Shown here: in pieces, positions 51,846-59,784 of the stretch | How positions within the stretch are numbered: the first letter of the stretch is position 1 | How the letters are laid out: each line of letters starts with the position of its first letter | NCBI RefSeq assembly: GCF_000397205.1 | Contig: NC_021237.1 | Span: forward strand, 3,659,001-3,723,000 | Reading direction: 5' to 3' | From: Pseudomonas protegens CHA0 | GTDB lineage: Bacteria > Pseudomonadota > Gammaproteobacteria > Pseudomonadales > Pseudomonadaceae | Length of the DNA: 64,000 bases | Position numbers and translations under genes: made by a program | Notes under the pieces: model-generated | Told to the model about the DNA's origin: nothing | Seen by the model: only the letters and a program-made list of their open reading frames with translations | Databases searched by the model: none

Positions 51846-52712
51846 TTAAAGGGCCCGTCGGCGGCTGTACAAGCCGCCCAACAGGCCGGTGAGGCATCCG
51901 ATAAGCAACCCGCCAACGTGGGCGGCGTTGGCGATTTCACCGAAACCGATCATCGAGACCAGCCCGGACAGGCACAGCAGCAGCCACACCAGCATCATCA
52001 CCAGCACGCCCCGGGGCAGGCGGTAGATGGGGTTGGGGGCCAGCAATTGATAGATCCAGCAATGTCCGAGCAGGCCGTAGAGCACCCCGGACAGGCCGCC
52101 GAACAGGGTCGGCCCGCTGAAGTAGTACTGCGCGTAATTCGACACCAGGCTGAACAGCAGGGTCAGGCCCAGCAGGTTGATGCCGCCCTGGCGCATTTCG
52201 ATGCGCCGCCCCAGCTCCCAGTACCACATGCCGTTCATGGCGATATGCAGGAAGCCGAAGTGGATCAGCATCGGCGTCACCAGGCGCCACCACTGCCCCG
52301 CTGCCAGGCTGTCGGCCAGGGAGCTGAACTGGATGTAGTCGCCAACCACGCGGAACTCGAGGAAGGTGAACCAGCTCAGGGTCTGCAGGTTGTCGCCGAG
52401 CAAGGTGATACCGCATACCGCCAGGCTCAAGAGCAGGACCAGCGCGGTGACCGGGCTGCTGCGCAGTTGCTGGACGAAGCCGGCGCGCGCCGGGGCACTG
52501 GCCTGGGGAATGTCCAGTTGCTGATCGGGGTCGCCCTGGGGAAAGCGCTGGTACAGGCCACGCACGTCCTCGCTGATGGATTCCGGCACCCAGAGCACCT
52601 GCTCCCCCGCCTCCTCGCTGACCCGGTGAGGCACCTGCATGCGTTGCAGCAGCTTGACGAAGCCGCTCAGGTCCGTCGCCAGGGGCAGGCGCAATACCGC
52701 TACCGCACTCAT
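51846..52712 (-). CDS. Rhomboid-family intramembrane serine protease
   Basis: 288 residues, GlpG-like. A cytoplasmic N-terminal domain (about 1-90, including VLWVPESISEDVRGLYQRF) precedes six membrane helices. The catalytic Ser lies in FGGLSGVLYGLLG (GLSG) and the His in NAAHVGGLLIG. The HIAMNGMWYWELG segment is the rhomboid helix-2 HxxxN motif. It cleaves transmembrane substrates. The ATG overlaps the phosphoesterase stop (ATGA). Confidence 0.92.
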   Translation of the reverse strand: MSAVAVLRLPLATDLSGFVKLLQRMQVPHRVSEEAGEQVLWVPESISEDVRGLYQRFPQGDPDQQLDIPQASAPARAGFVQQLRSSPVTALVLLLSLAVCGITLLGDNLQTLSWFTFLEFRVVGDYIQFSSLADSLAAGQWWRLVTPMLIHFGFLHIAMNGMWYWELGRRIEMRQGGINLLGLTLLFSLVSNYAQYYFSGPTLFGGLSGVLYGLLGHCWIYQLLAPNPIYRLPRGVLVMMLVWLLLCLSGLVSMIGFGEIANAAHVGGLLIGCLTGLLGGLYSRRRAL

Positions 52713-53680
52713 CGCACTACCTCGGGCCGTTCAACGTCGACCCAGACAAATTTATTCGGATCCAGGCGGGTTTCCTGGTCCAGCCGATACGCGGCGAGCT
52801 TGCCGTAGAGCACCGCGCTGTAGTCCAGGCACGCCAGGTTGGGACGGATCGGCGCCGGCTTGCCGCTGCGCCAGTAGTGCCCGACGAACAGCATCGGCTC
52901 CTCGGCGCCATATCGCAGCAGGCTGTTCTTCTCGGCCGGGGACAACGGCGTGCGGGCCACAGGCTCGGGCAAGGCATCGGGCTGGAACACGATGTCGCCG
53001 TAGGTCTGCGGGTCGTCTTCCCAGAACTTGGTACGGAAGAAGGCGCGGGTCAGGCCGTCGCCGCTGGTCATGGTCAGGCCATGGGGCAGGCGCATGTCGG
53101 TGCCCCGCAGCAGGCGGTCGAAGGCGGTACAGGCAAAGCTGTCGGGAACGGCCGCGGACTGCAGGAACTCGCGGTCGATGCAGCCGTTGGGGTACTGCTG
53201 GCGCAGCGGCGCGATCAGGCCCGCATCCCAGCAGGCGTGCACCACGCGAAAGCGCCCGGCGTCGACGAACAGCGGCAACTCATAGAACCACTGCAGGAAA
53301 TCGTGCCAGTCACCCGGGTGCTGTTCGAACTGGGTCAGGGTCTCGTGGATCAGCCGGGCATGGCGCGGGGTGTGCTCGCGCACGAACTGCTTGCCGCTGC
53401 CTTCGGCCGCCGGAGTGCTCCAGCCCAGGGCATTGAACTCGTGGTTGCCCATGATGCACAGGGCCTGACCGGCCTCGACCATGTCGTGGACGATGTGCAG
53501 GGACTCACGGATACGCGGGCCGCGGTCGATGATATCGCCGAGGAACACCGCCATGCGCGACGGGTGCCGCCAGACGCCGGCCTGCTTGTGATAACCGAGC
53601 CGATCCAGCAAGTGCTCCAGGGTCAGGGCGCAACCGTGCACGTCACCGATCAGGTCGTAGCTACGCGCGGGATCGAGCAT
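52709..53680 (-). CDS. Calcineurin-like metallophosphoesterase
   Basis: 323 residues with the metallophosphoesterase motifs [29 protein letters not shown] and IMGNHEF, and later His-containing motifs ([15 protein letters not shown]). This resembles the bis(5'-nucleosyl)-tetraphosphatase/PrpE group, so a nucleotide or protein phosphatase role is likely but unproven. It starts at the nadK stop (TGATG overlap) and overlaps the rhomboid start, so it is tightly coupled to both. Confidence 0.88.
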   Translation of the reverse strand: MLDPARSYDLIGDVHGCALTLEHLLDRLGYHKQAGVWRHPSRMAVFLGDIIDRGPRIRESLHIVHDMVEAGQALCIMGNHEFNALGWSTPAAEGSGKQFVREHTPRHARLIHETLTQFEQHPGDWHDFLQWFYELPLFVDAGRFRVVHACWDAGLIAPLRQQYPNGCIDREFLQSAAVPDSFACTAFDRLLRGTDMRLPHGLTMTSGDGLTRAFFRTKFWEDDPQTYGDIVFQPDALPEPVARTPLSPAEKNSLLRYGAEEPMLFVGHYWRSGKPAPIRPNLACLDYSAVLYGKLAAYRLDQETRLDPNKFVWVDVERPEVVR

Positions 53681-54570
53681 CAGTCGCCTCCACCGCCCAG
53701 CCGGCTGCCCCAGCCGAGTTTGGTCCGGCAGACCTCGTAGTAGTTGTGGTCCAGCGGGTGGATCAGGCGCAGTTTCTGCGCCTTCTTGCTGACCGTGATG
53801 GTGTCGCCCGGGGCACAGGTGAAATGGTTCTGCCCGTCACAGGAAACTTGCGGATAGATCTGCATATCTTTGGACACGACGATTTTCAGCTCGCTGTTGC
53901 CATCGACCACGATCGGTCTTCCCGACAAGGTATGGGGGTACATCGGCACAATCACAATGGCATCCAGCTTGGGATGCATGATCGGTCCGCCGGCAGACAG
54001 CGCATAGGCCGTGGAACCGGTGGGCGTGGCGACGATCAGGCCGTCGGCCTTCTGGCTGCAGACGAACTGGCCGTCGATGTAGATCTCGAACTCGATCATC
54101 CGCGTCGACTTGCCCGGGTGCAGCACCACATCGTTCAGCGCATCGCCCTGGCCGATGGCCTCGGCATGGCGGCGCACCTCGGCCTGCAGCAGGAAGCGGT
54201 TCTCTACCAGGTAGTGGCCGTCCAGCACCTCGGCGACCTTGACCTCCAGCTCGTCGGGGCGGATGTCGGTGAGAAAGCCCAGGCTGCCGCGGTTGATCCC
54301 CAGCACCGGGATGTTGTGCCGCGCCAGGGCCCGGGCGGCGCCCAGCAGGCTGCCGTCGCCACCGACCACGATGACCATGTCGCAGACCTCGCCCAGCAAC
54401 TTGCGCGAGGAAGTCTGCAGGCCGTGGCCGGGCAGCACTTCGGCGATGGTGTCCTCAAGGATCACGTGCAGGTGCCGCGCCAGCAGAAACTTTTTCAGTC
54501 GGCGAACTGTGTCCAGCACCTGGGAACTGCCCAGGCGACCGATAATGCCGATATTGCGAAATTGCTCCAT
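53680..54570 (-). CDS. nadK: NAD kinase
   Basis: 296 residues, the normal length. The GGDG motif of NAD kinases is in [15 protein letters not shown], followed by [12 protein letters not shown], and the substrate segment is [19 protein letters not shown]. It phosphorylates NAD to NADP and is the first gene of the leftward run to pepN. The next gene overlaps its stop. It is divergent from the DUF1853 gene. Confidence 0.96.
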   Translation of the reverse strand: MEQFRNIGIIGRLGSSQVLDTVRRLKKFLLARHLHVILEDTIAEVLPGHGLQTSSRKLLGEVCDMVIVVGGDGSLLGAARALARHNIPVLGINRGSLGFLTDIRPDELEVKVAEVLDGHYLVENRFLLQAEVRRHAEAIGQGDALNDVVLHPGKSTRMIEFEIYIDGQFVCSQKADGLIVATPTGSTAYALSAGGPIMHPKLDAIVIVPMYPHTLSGRPIVVDGNSELKIVVSKDMQIYPQVSCDGQNHFTCAPGDTITVSKKAQKLRLIHPLDHNYYEVCRTKLGWGSRLGGGGD

Positions 54571-54732
54571 GGGGCTCCTGCGGGGTTCGGGTACGGGCGA
54601 AACGGAGGATTATGGGCGAAACCCGGCGTTAGACAAAATCCTTTCAGCCACACGGGCTTAGCCAGCCCTGCCGCAACTGCGAGTGGCACGCATTTATCGC
54701 GATCGGCCCGGGTTTGCGTCTATGCTCGCAAG

Positions 54733-55686
54733 ATGCTCCTGTTCCCTGATCTGCTCGGCCTTCCCCGCCAGTTGCGTCAACCTGAAGTCCGCGACCTCGC
54801 CTGGGTCATCCTCGCGCCGCCGATGCTCAGCCACACGCCCTGGCCACAGCGCCACCCACTCGCCGGCAGCGACTGGGTCCAGGCGCCGCAACTGCTGGCC
54901 CACTGGCTGCGCTGCCAGGATCTGGACAGCCGCGCCCTGCGCCAGTGGCTGGCCGAGGGCCCGACCCGGCGCCTGGGCCTGTATTACGAACGCCTCTGGC
55001 AATTTGCCGTCCGCCACGCCCCCGGGGTCGAGCTGCTGGCGGCCAACCTGCCAATCCGCCGCGGCGGCCACACCCTGGGCGAACTGGACATGCTGCTGCG
55101 CGACCGTGACGGCGTGCACCACCTGGAACTGGCGATCAAGCTGTACCTGGGCCCCCAGGCCGGCAATGGCCAGGACAGCGCCCAATGGCTGGGCCCCGGC
55201 TGCCATGACCGCCTGGACCGCAAGCTGGCGCACCTGGATGGGCACCAACTGCCGATTTCCGCCCGGGACGAAAGCCGCGAAGCCCTGGCGGCACTGGATA
55301 TCCACCAGTTCAGCGCGCACCTGTGGCTGGGGGGCTACCTGCTGTACCCCTGGCCGGGTCGCGCCGAACCGCCCCAGGGCGCCCACCCGCAACACCTGTG
55401 CGGGCGCTGGCTGCATCAGCGCGACTGGCCGGCATTTTTCGCCCAGAGCGCCCCGGGGCGCTGGCAGCCCCTGCCCCGCCACGCCTGGCTGGCGCCGGCC
55501 CACTACCCGGCCGAGCAGGCCTGGACCGCCACGCAACTGCAGCAATGGCTGGCGGAACTTGCCCCCCAGGCCCCGGCGCAGTTGCTGGTACGCCTGGAGC
55601 AAACCCCTGAAGGCGGCTGGGAAGAAGCCGAACGCCTGTTCCTGGTGGCCGATCTCTGGCCCCACGTCCCCCCGCAGCCCTCCTGA
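54733..55686 (+). CDS. DUF1853 family protein (PD-(D/E)XK nuclease-like)
   Basis: 317 residues, DUF1853. The middle contains [25 protein letters not shown], an Asp followed by a Glu-x3-Lys, which resembles a PD-(D/E)XK core, so a nuclease-like fold is plausible. Function unknown. The ATG at 54733 has a weak Shine-Dalgarno, and the open frame continues far upstream, antisense to nadK. It shares the 54571-54732 region with nadK. Confidence 0.82.
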   Translation: MLLFPDLLGLPRQLRQPEVRDLAWVILAPPMLSHTPWPQRHPLAGSDWVQAPQLLAHWLRCQDLDSRALRQWLAEGPTRRLGLYYERLWQFAVRHAPGVELLAANLPIRRGGHTLGELDMLLRDRDGVHHLELAIKLYLGPQAGNGQDSAQWLGPGCHDRLDRKLAHLDGHQLPISARDESREALAALDIHQFSAHLWLGGYLLYPWPGRAEPPQGAHPQHLCGRWLHQRDWPAFFAQSAPGRWQPLPRHAWLAPAHYPAEQAWTATQLQQWLAELAPQAPAQLLVRLEQTPEGGWEEAERLFLVADLWPHVPPQPS

Positions 55687-55695
55687 CAATCAGCC

Positions 55696-55777
55696 GCAGG
55701 AGCGGACTTGCCGGCGAAGGCGACCCTATGGGCACCACAGGACTCAAGGGCCTGTTCGCCGGCAAGCCGGCGCCTAC
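55696..55777. repeat. Type A REP pair
   Basis: GCAGGAGCGGACTTGCCGGC from 55696 and inverted CGCCGGCAAGCCGGCGCC in 55755-55777. The second contains, on the minus strand, the arsB stop codon TAG. Confidence 0.85.
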
Positions 55778-57060
55778 ATCAGAGACAGGCGCAGCGCCAG
55801 GGCCGCCAGGGTCGCCAGCAACACCGGCAGCGTCAGCACGATGCCGACCCGGAAGTAGTACCCCCAGCCAATGTGAATGCCCTTGCGCTCCAGTACATGC
55901 AGCCAGAGCAGGGTCGCCAGGCTGCCGATGGGGGTGATCTTCGGCCCCAGGTCGCTGCCGATGACGTTGGCGTAGATCATCGCGTCCTTGACCACCCCCG
56001 TGGCCTGGCTGGCATCGATGGACAAGGCGCCGATCAGCACTGTCGGCAGATTGTTCATCAGCGATGACAAGCCCGCCGTGAGCAACCCGGTGCCCAGGGC
56101 CGCGCCCCAGATCCCGCCGCCGGCAAAGGCGTCCAGCCAGCTGGCCAGGTACGCCGTGAGCCCGGCATTGCGCAGGCCGTACACCACCAGGTACATGCCC
56201 AGGGAAAAAATCACGATCTGCCAGGGCGCTTCCCTGAGCACCTTGCGCGTGGAGATCCGGTGCCCGCGGGCGGCAATCGCCAGCAGCAGCGCCGCGCACA
56301 CCGCGGAAATAGCGCTGATGGGAATGCCCAGCGGCTCCAGGGCAAAACAGCCCAGCAGCAGGATCAGCAACACCCACCAGCCGGCCATGAAGGTCGCCCG
56401 GTCATGGATGGCGCTGGCGGGCTCGGCCAGTTGTCGGGGGTCGTAATCCAGCGGGATATCGCGGCGGAAGAACCACAGCAGCACCACCAGGGTGGCGGCC
56501 ACGCTCACCAGGTTGACCGGCAGCATCACCAGCGCATAACGGTTGAAGCCAATCTTGAAGAAGTCCGCGGAGACGATGTTCACCAGGTTCGAAACCACCA
56601 GCGGCAGGCTCGCGGTGTCGGCAATGAACCCCGCGCCCATGACAAAGGCCAGGGTCGTGGCCGGTGAAAAGCGCAAGGCCAGGAGCATGGAAATGACGAT
56701 GGGGGTCAGGATCAGCGCGGCGCCGTCATTGGCGAACAGCGCCGAGACCAGCGCCCCCAGCAATACCATGAAGGCAAACAGCCGCCTGCCCCGCCCTCGC
56801 CCCCAGCGCGCCACATGCAGCGCGGCCCAGGCAAAGAACCCGGCCTCGTCCAGCAGCAGGCTGATGATGATCAGCGCGACAAAGGTACCGGTGGCATTCC
56901 AGATGATCTGCCAGACCACCGGGATATCCGCCCATTGCACCACCCCGAACAACAGCGCCAGGGTTGCGCCGAACACGGCGCTCCAGCCAACGCCCAGGCC
57001 CTTGGGCTGCCAGATCACCAAGGTAATGGTCAGCAGGAAAATCGATACGGCAATCAACAT
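55774..57060 (-). CDS. arsB: Arsenite/antimonite efflux permease
   Basis: 428 residues, closely matching ArsB (429 in E. coli plasmid R773): [80 protein letters not shown] and [24 protein letters not shown]. It exports arsenite by the membrane potential or with ArsA. No arsR, arsC or arsA is adjacent, so regulation is unclear. The stop TAG lies inside a REP. Confidence 0.95.
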   Translation of the reverse strand: MLIAVSIFLLTITLVIWQPKGLGVGWSAVFGATLALLFGVVQWADIPVVWQIIWNATGTFVALIIISLLLDEAGFFAWAALHVARWGRGRGRRLFAFMVLLGALVSALFANDGAALILTPIVISMLLALRFSPATTLAFVMGAGFIADTASLPLVVSNLVNIVSADFFKIGFNRYALVMLPVNLVSVAATLVVLLWFFRRDIPLDYDPRQLAEPASAIHDRATFMAGWWVLLILLLGCFALEPLGIPISAISAVCAALLLAIAARGHRISTRKVLREAPWQIVIFSLGMYLVVYGLRNAGLTAYLASWLDAFAGGGIWGAALGTGLLTAGLSSLMNNLPTVLIGALSIDASQATGVVKDAMIYANVIGSDLGPKITPIGSLATLLWLHVLERKGIHIGWGYYFRVGIVLTLPVLLATLAALALRLSLM

Positions 57061-57080
57061 GAGAGTGGGTCTTGAGTATG

Positions 57081-57150
57081 CAGGAGCCGGCTTGCCGGCG
57101 AAGGTGCCCCACGGGACTCAAGGGCCTCTTCGCCGGCAAGCCGGCTCCTG
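57081..57150. repeat. Type A REP pair
   Basis: AGGAGCCGGCTTGCCGGCG from 57082 and inverted CGCCGGCAAGCCGGCTCC within 57129-57150, between arsB and chrR. Confidence 0.88.
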
Positions 57151-57176
57151 CGACAGCAGGGAATGATGGTGGGGAA

Positions 57177-57734
57177 TCAGGCCTTGCGTTGCTGCTCGAC
57201 CCACTGCCCGTAGGCGTTGATGAAGCCCTGCAGGAACGGCCGGGTTGCTTCGGACAGTTTGCCGGCCTCGTCGAATGCCGAGCCGGCGCCACCCAGGTAG
57301 GCCTCGGGCTGCTGCATGCAGGGCACATTGAGGAACACCAGGGACTGGCGCAGGTGGTGGTTGGCGCCAAAACCGCCAATGGCCCCCGGAGAAACGCTGA
57401 TCACCGCCCCCGGCTTGCCGCTCCAGGCACTTTTACCGTAGGGCCGCGAGCCGACGTCGATGGCATTTTTCAGCGCCGCCGGTACCGAACGGTTGTATTC
57501 CGGGGTAACGAACAGCACCGCGTCGGCGCCGCTGATCTGTTCGCGAAAACGGGTGTAGGCCGCCGGTGGCGTGGCATCGATGTCTTCGTTGTAGAGCGGC
57601 AGGTCACCGATCTCGACGATGTCCAGCTGGAGGCTGGCAGGCGCCAGCTCGGCCAGGGCCAGGGCGACCTTGCGGTTCAGGGACTGTTTTCTCAGGCTGC
57701 CGACCAGTACTGCGACCTTGTAGACATTGCTCAT
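57177..57734 (-). CDS. chrR: NAD(P)H-dependent FMN reductase (ChrR/YieF-like)
   Basis: 185 residues, flavodoxin-like fold. The sequence parallels P. putida ChrR (186): VAVLVGSLRKQSLNRKVA, LPLYNEDIDA, LFVTPEYNRSVPAALKNAIDVGSRPYG and GGFGANHHLRQSL. It reduces quinones and chromate, protecting against redox stress. Its length and motif fit ChrR and not ArsH (about 230), despite the neighbouring arsB. It lies 116 bases upstream of arsB on the same strand, with REPs between. Confidence 0.9.
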   Translation of the reverse strand: MSNVYKVAVLVGSLRKQSLNRKVALALAELAPASLQLDIVEIGDLPLYNEDIDATPPAAYTRFREQISGADAVLFVTPEYNRSVPAALKNAIDVGSRPYGKSAWSGKPGAVISVSPGAIGGFGANHHLRQSLVFLNVPCMQQPEAYLGGAGSAFDEAGKLSEATRPFLQGFINAYGQWVEQQRKA

Positions 57735-57962
57735 GGGAGTTTCCAACCGTTGGCGTAAAGAAGGTGTTAGTTATAGATGACCCGAGGTGATGTCTGCTAC
57801 CCCACCCCGATAATTCCCAAGCCATGGCCTGTTGCCAGCGAGCCCGCGATAACGAGGCTGGCACCGGTAGCGGATTATTTTTTTCCCGGGGTAAAACTTC
57901 CCCTGGGGACACCGGGTCTACACCACCGAATTTGCGTGTTTTATCTCCAGAGGCTCTAAAGA

Positions 57963-58199
57963 ATGGCAGCAGTACTTGTCGGACAATTCCATGCAAGAGA
58001 TGCCGAGGGACGGGTGTACTCAGTGCACGAATTCCAGGAATCCATGCCCCCGGAGGACGGCGCGGCCGGATCGGAGCCCGTGACCACCTACCGCCTGGCC
58101 ATCGGCGACCGGGTCAAGAAACTCGATGACAACCAGTTCCTGCTGGTGCAGTCGGATGTAACCATCGTGCGCGAACCCGAGACCTATGTAGCTCAGTGA
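57963..58199 (+). CDS. Small conserved protein, unrecognised
   Basis: 78 residues, acidic, no signal peptide. The end VKKLDDNQFLLVQSDVTIVREPET suggests a short beta-barrel-like fold. No family was recognised. The ORF has coding-like codon use; the nearest upstream purine-rich stretch is AAAGA just before the ATG, a weak site. The 57735-57962 upstream stretch shows only an AT-rich part with T7 near 57873. Confidence 0.6.
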   Translation: MAAVLVGQFHARDAEGRVYSVHEFQESMPPEDGAAGSEPVTTYRLAIGDRVKKLDDNQFLLVQSDVTIVREPETYVAQ

Positions 58200-58292
58200 T
58201 TCTGCGCGAGCATCATCGCCAGCTGTTGTGTCGCCACACTTGGGTTAGGATTCGTTGCTTGACCCCTCGACGGCTGGAGATGGACTTCAAGC

Positions 58293-59186
58293 ATGCGTTT
58301 ACGTCATATCGAAGTGATTCAGGCGCTCCTGCAAACCGCTCATCTGGGCACTGCTGCCGAACTGCTGCAACTTTCGGTGGCCGAGGTCGAGGCCCTGCTG
58401 CGCGACGCCGAGAGCCAATTGGGCTTCATGCTGTTCGCCAGTGTACGCGGCCGTTTGCAGGCCACCCGTGAAGCCCGGGAGCTGCAGGGAGCCATCACCC
58501 GGGTGTATGACGCTTTCGAGCCGGTGCAGCGCCTGGCCGACAGCCTGAGGTTCCACCAGGCGCCACCGCTGCGCCTCGTCGGCACCCCGCCGCTGGTTCA
58601 GCAACTGCTACCCCAGTGCATCGCCGCCCTGCGCCGGCGCTTCGCCGACACCCCTTGCAGCCTGCTCGGCCAGAGCACCCGGGACATGGTCCACAGCCTG
58701 CTGCTGCGTGACTGCGATCTGGGCCTGAGCCTGCACGACCCGCAGCACCCGGACATCCACAGCCAGGCCCTGGCCCAGGGCAAGCTGTTTCTCCTGGCGC
58801 CCCACGGCTGGCTGCAACCCAAGCAGAAATACGTCGCCCTGCAGGATCTGGCCGGCCAGGCCATGGTCGGCCTGGAGGGCCAGGACCCGCTGAGCGTGAT
58901 GCTTGCCAGCAAATTGCAGAACCTGCGCCCCAGCCCGGTGATCCAGACCCGGGTGCAGACCTATCAGATGATGCGCAGCCTGGTGGAAGCTGGCGAAGGT
59001 CTGGCCATCGTCGACCCCTTCACCGCCGTCGGCGCCCGCAGCGCCGGGCTCGATGTGTGCCCGCTGTCGCCCCCCATCAGCGTCACGCTGTACGCCTTGC
59101 GGCGCCACGGCAGCGACAGCTCGCCGCTGACCACTGCCCTGCTGGAGCTGCTCACGGAACAGGCCGAGGCCCTGCTGGCAGGTTAA
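58293..59186 (+). CDS. LysR-family transcriptional regulator
   Basis: 297 residues. A winged helix at the N terminus (RHIEVIQALLQTAHLGTAAELLQLSVAEVEALLRDAESQLG) is less canonical than most; the C-terminal substrate-binding domain runs from about 90 (LRLVGTPPLVQQLLPQCIAALRRRF) to 295. The effector is unknown. The stop overlaps the convergent GNAT stop by 3 bases (59184-59186). It is the only LysR gene in the window and no clear target lies nearby. Confidence 0.87.
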   Translation: MRLRHIEVIQALLQTAHLGTAAELLQLSVAEVEALLRDAESQLGFMLFASVRGRLQATREARELQGAITRVYDAFEPVQRLADSLRFHQAPPLRLVGTPPLVQQLLPQCIAALRRRFADTPCSLLGQSTRDMVHSLLLRDCDLGLSLHDPQHPDIHSQALAQGKLFLLAPHGWLQPKQKYVALQDLAGQAMVGLEGQDPLSVMLASKLQNLRPSPVIQTRVQTYQMMRSLVEAGEGLAIVDPFTAVGARSAGLDVCPLSPPISVTLYALRRHGSDSSPLTTALLELLTEQAEALLAG

Positions 59187-59770
59187 AGCGCCGGCCCCTC
59201 CAGCTCATTGGCGAACAGCCGGTACCAGAAGATCGCCACCTCGGCGGTCTGCGGGTCGATACCGCGGTAACGCAGGTGGTCCACGCCCCCTACCACATAG
59301 CCGCATTGCTCGTAGAGACGGCAGGCCCCCAGGTTGTTGTTCTGGGTTTCCAGCATCATCCCCGGCAGTTTTTTCCTGCGGCTCCAGAACTGCGCCACAT
59401 CCAGCAGCGCCCTGGCTACCCCGTGGCGCCGCGCCGGCGCATGCACCGCCAGCTCATCGATATGGGCGTAACCGTTCCAGTTGGTGCTGACCACCACATG
59501 GCCCACCGGCTGGTCGTCCAGATAGGCCATGAAGATCTCGCTGTCCGCGGCATTGCGGTAGCTGCTGAACTCCTCCGGGTCGATGCCATAGCATTTGCGA
59601 TAGGGCACGATCCGTCGCAGGGCCCAGTCCGCCACCGGCACTTCGCGTTCGGCCACGGCATAGGCGCTGACCTCGAAGCTGAAGTCGCTGCCCCAGATAT
59701 AAGCGGCAAAGCCCTCATCGGCGACTCGCACCGCCAGGCCCGGATAACGGGGATTCACAACAGGTTGCAT
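59183..59770 (-). CDS. GNAT-family N-acetyltransferase
   Basis: 195 residues from MQPVVNPRYPG, with AGGAG 10 bases upstream. An earlier ATG at 59788 overlaps the ldcA stop (ATGA) and would add six residues. GNAT core: VVVSTNWNGYAHIDELAVHAPARRHGVARALLD, where RRHGVARAL is the acetyl-CoA loop, and ETQNNNLGACRLYEQCGY. The substrate is unknown; its coupling to lysine decarboxylase hints at polyamine acetylation (inference). Confidence 0.87.
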   Translation of the reverse strand: MQPVVNPRYPGLAVRVADEGFAAYIWGSDFSFEVSAYAVAEREVPVADWALRRIVPYRKCYGIDPEEFSSYRNAADSEIFMAYLDDQPVGHVVVSTNWNGYAHIDELAVHAPARRHGVARALLDVAQFWSRRKKLPGMMLETQNNNLGACRLYEQCGYVVGGVDHLRYRGIDPQTAEVAIFWYRLFANELEGPAL

Positions 59771-59784
59771 GGCCGGGAAACTCC

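Noticed and set aside
53746..54732. Upstream extension of the DUF1853 frame through nadK
   Set aside because: The extension is antisense to nadK. The DUF1853 homology begins near 54733, so the short start was kept.
57177..57734. ArsH assignment for the flavin reductase beside arsB
   Set aside because: 185 residues and the sequence pattern fit ChrR; ArsH is longer, with an N-terminal extension.
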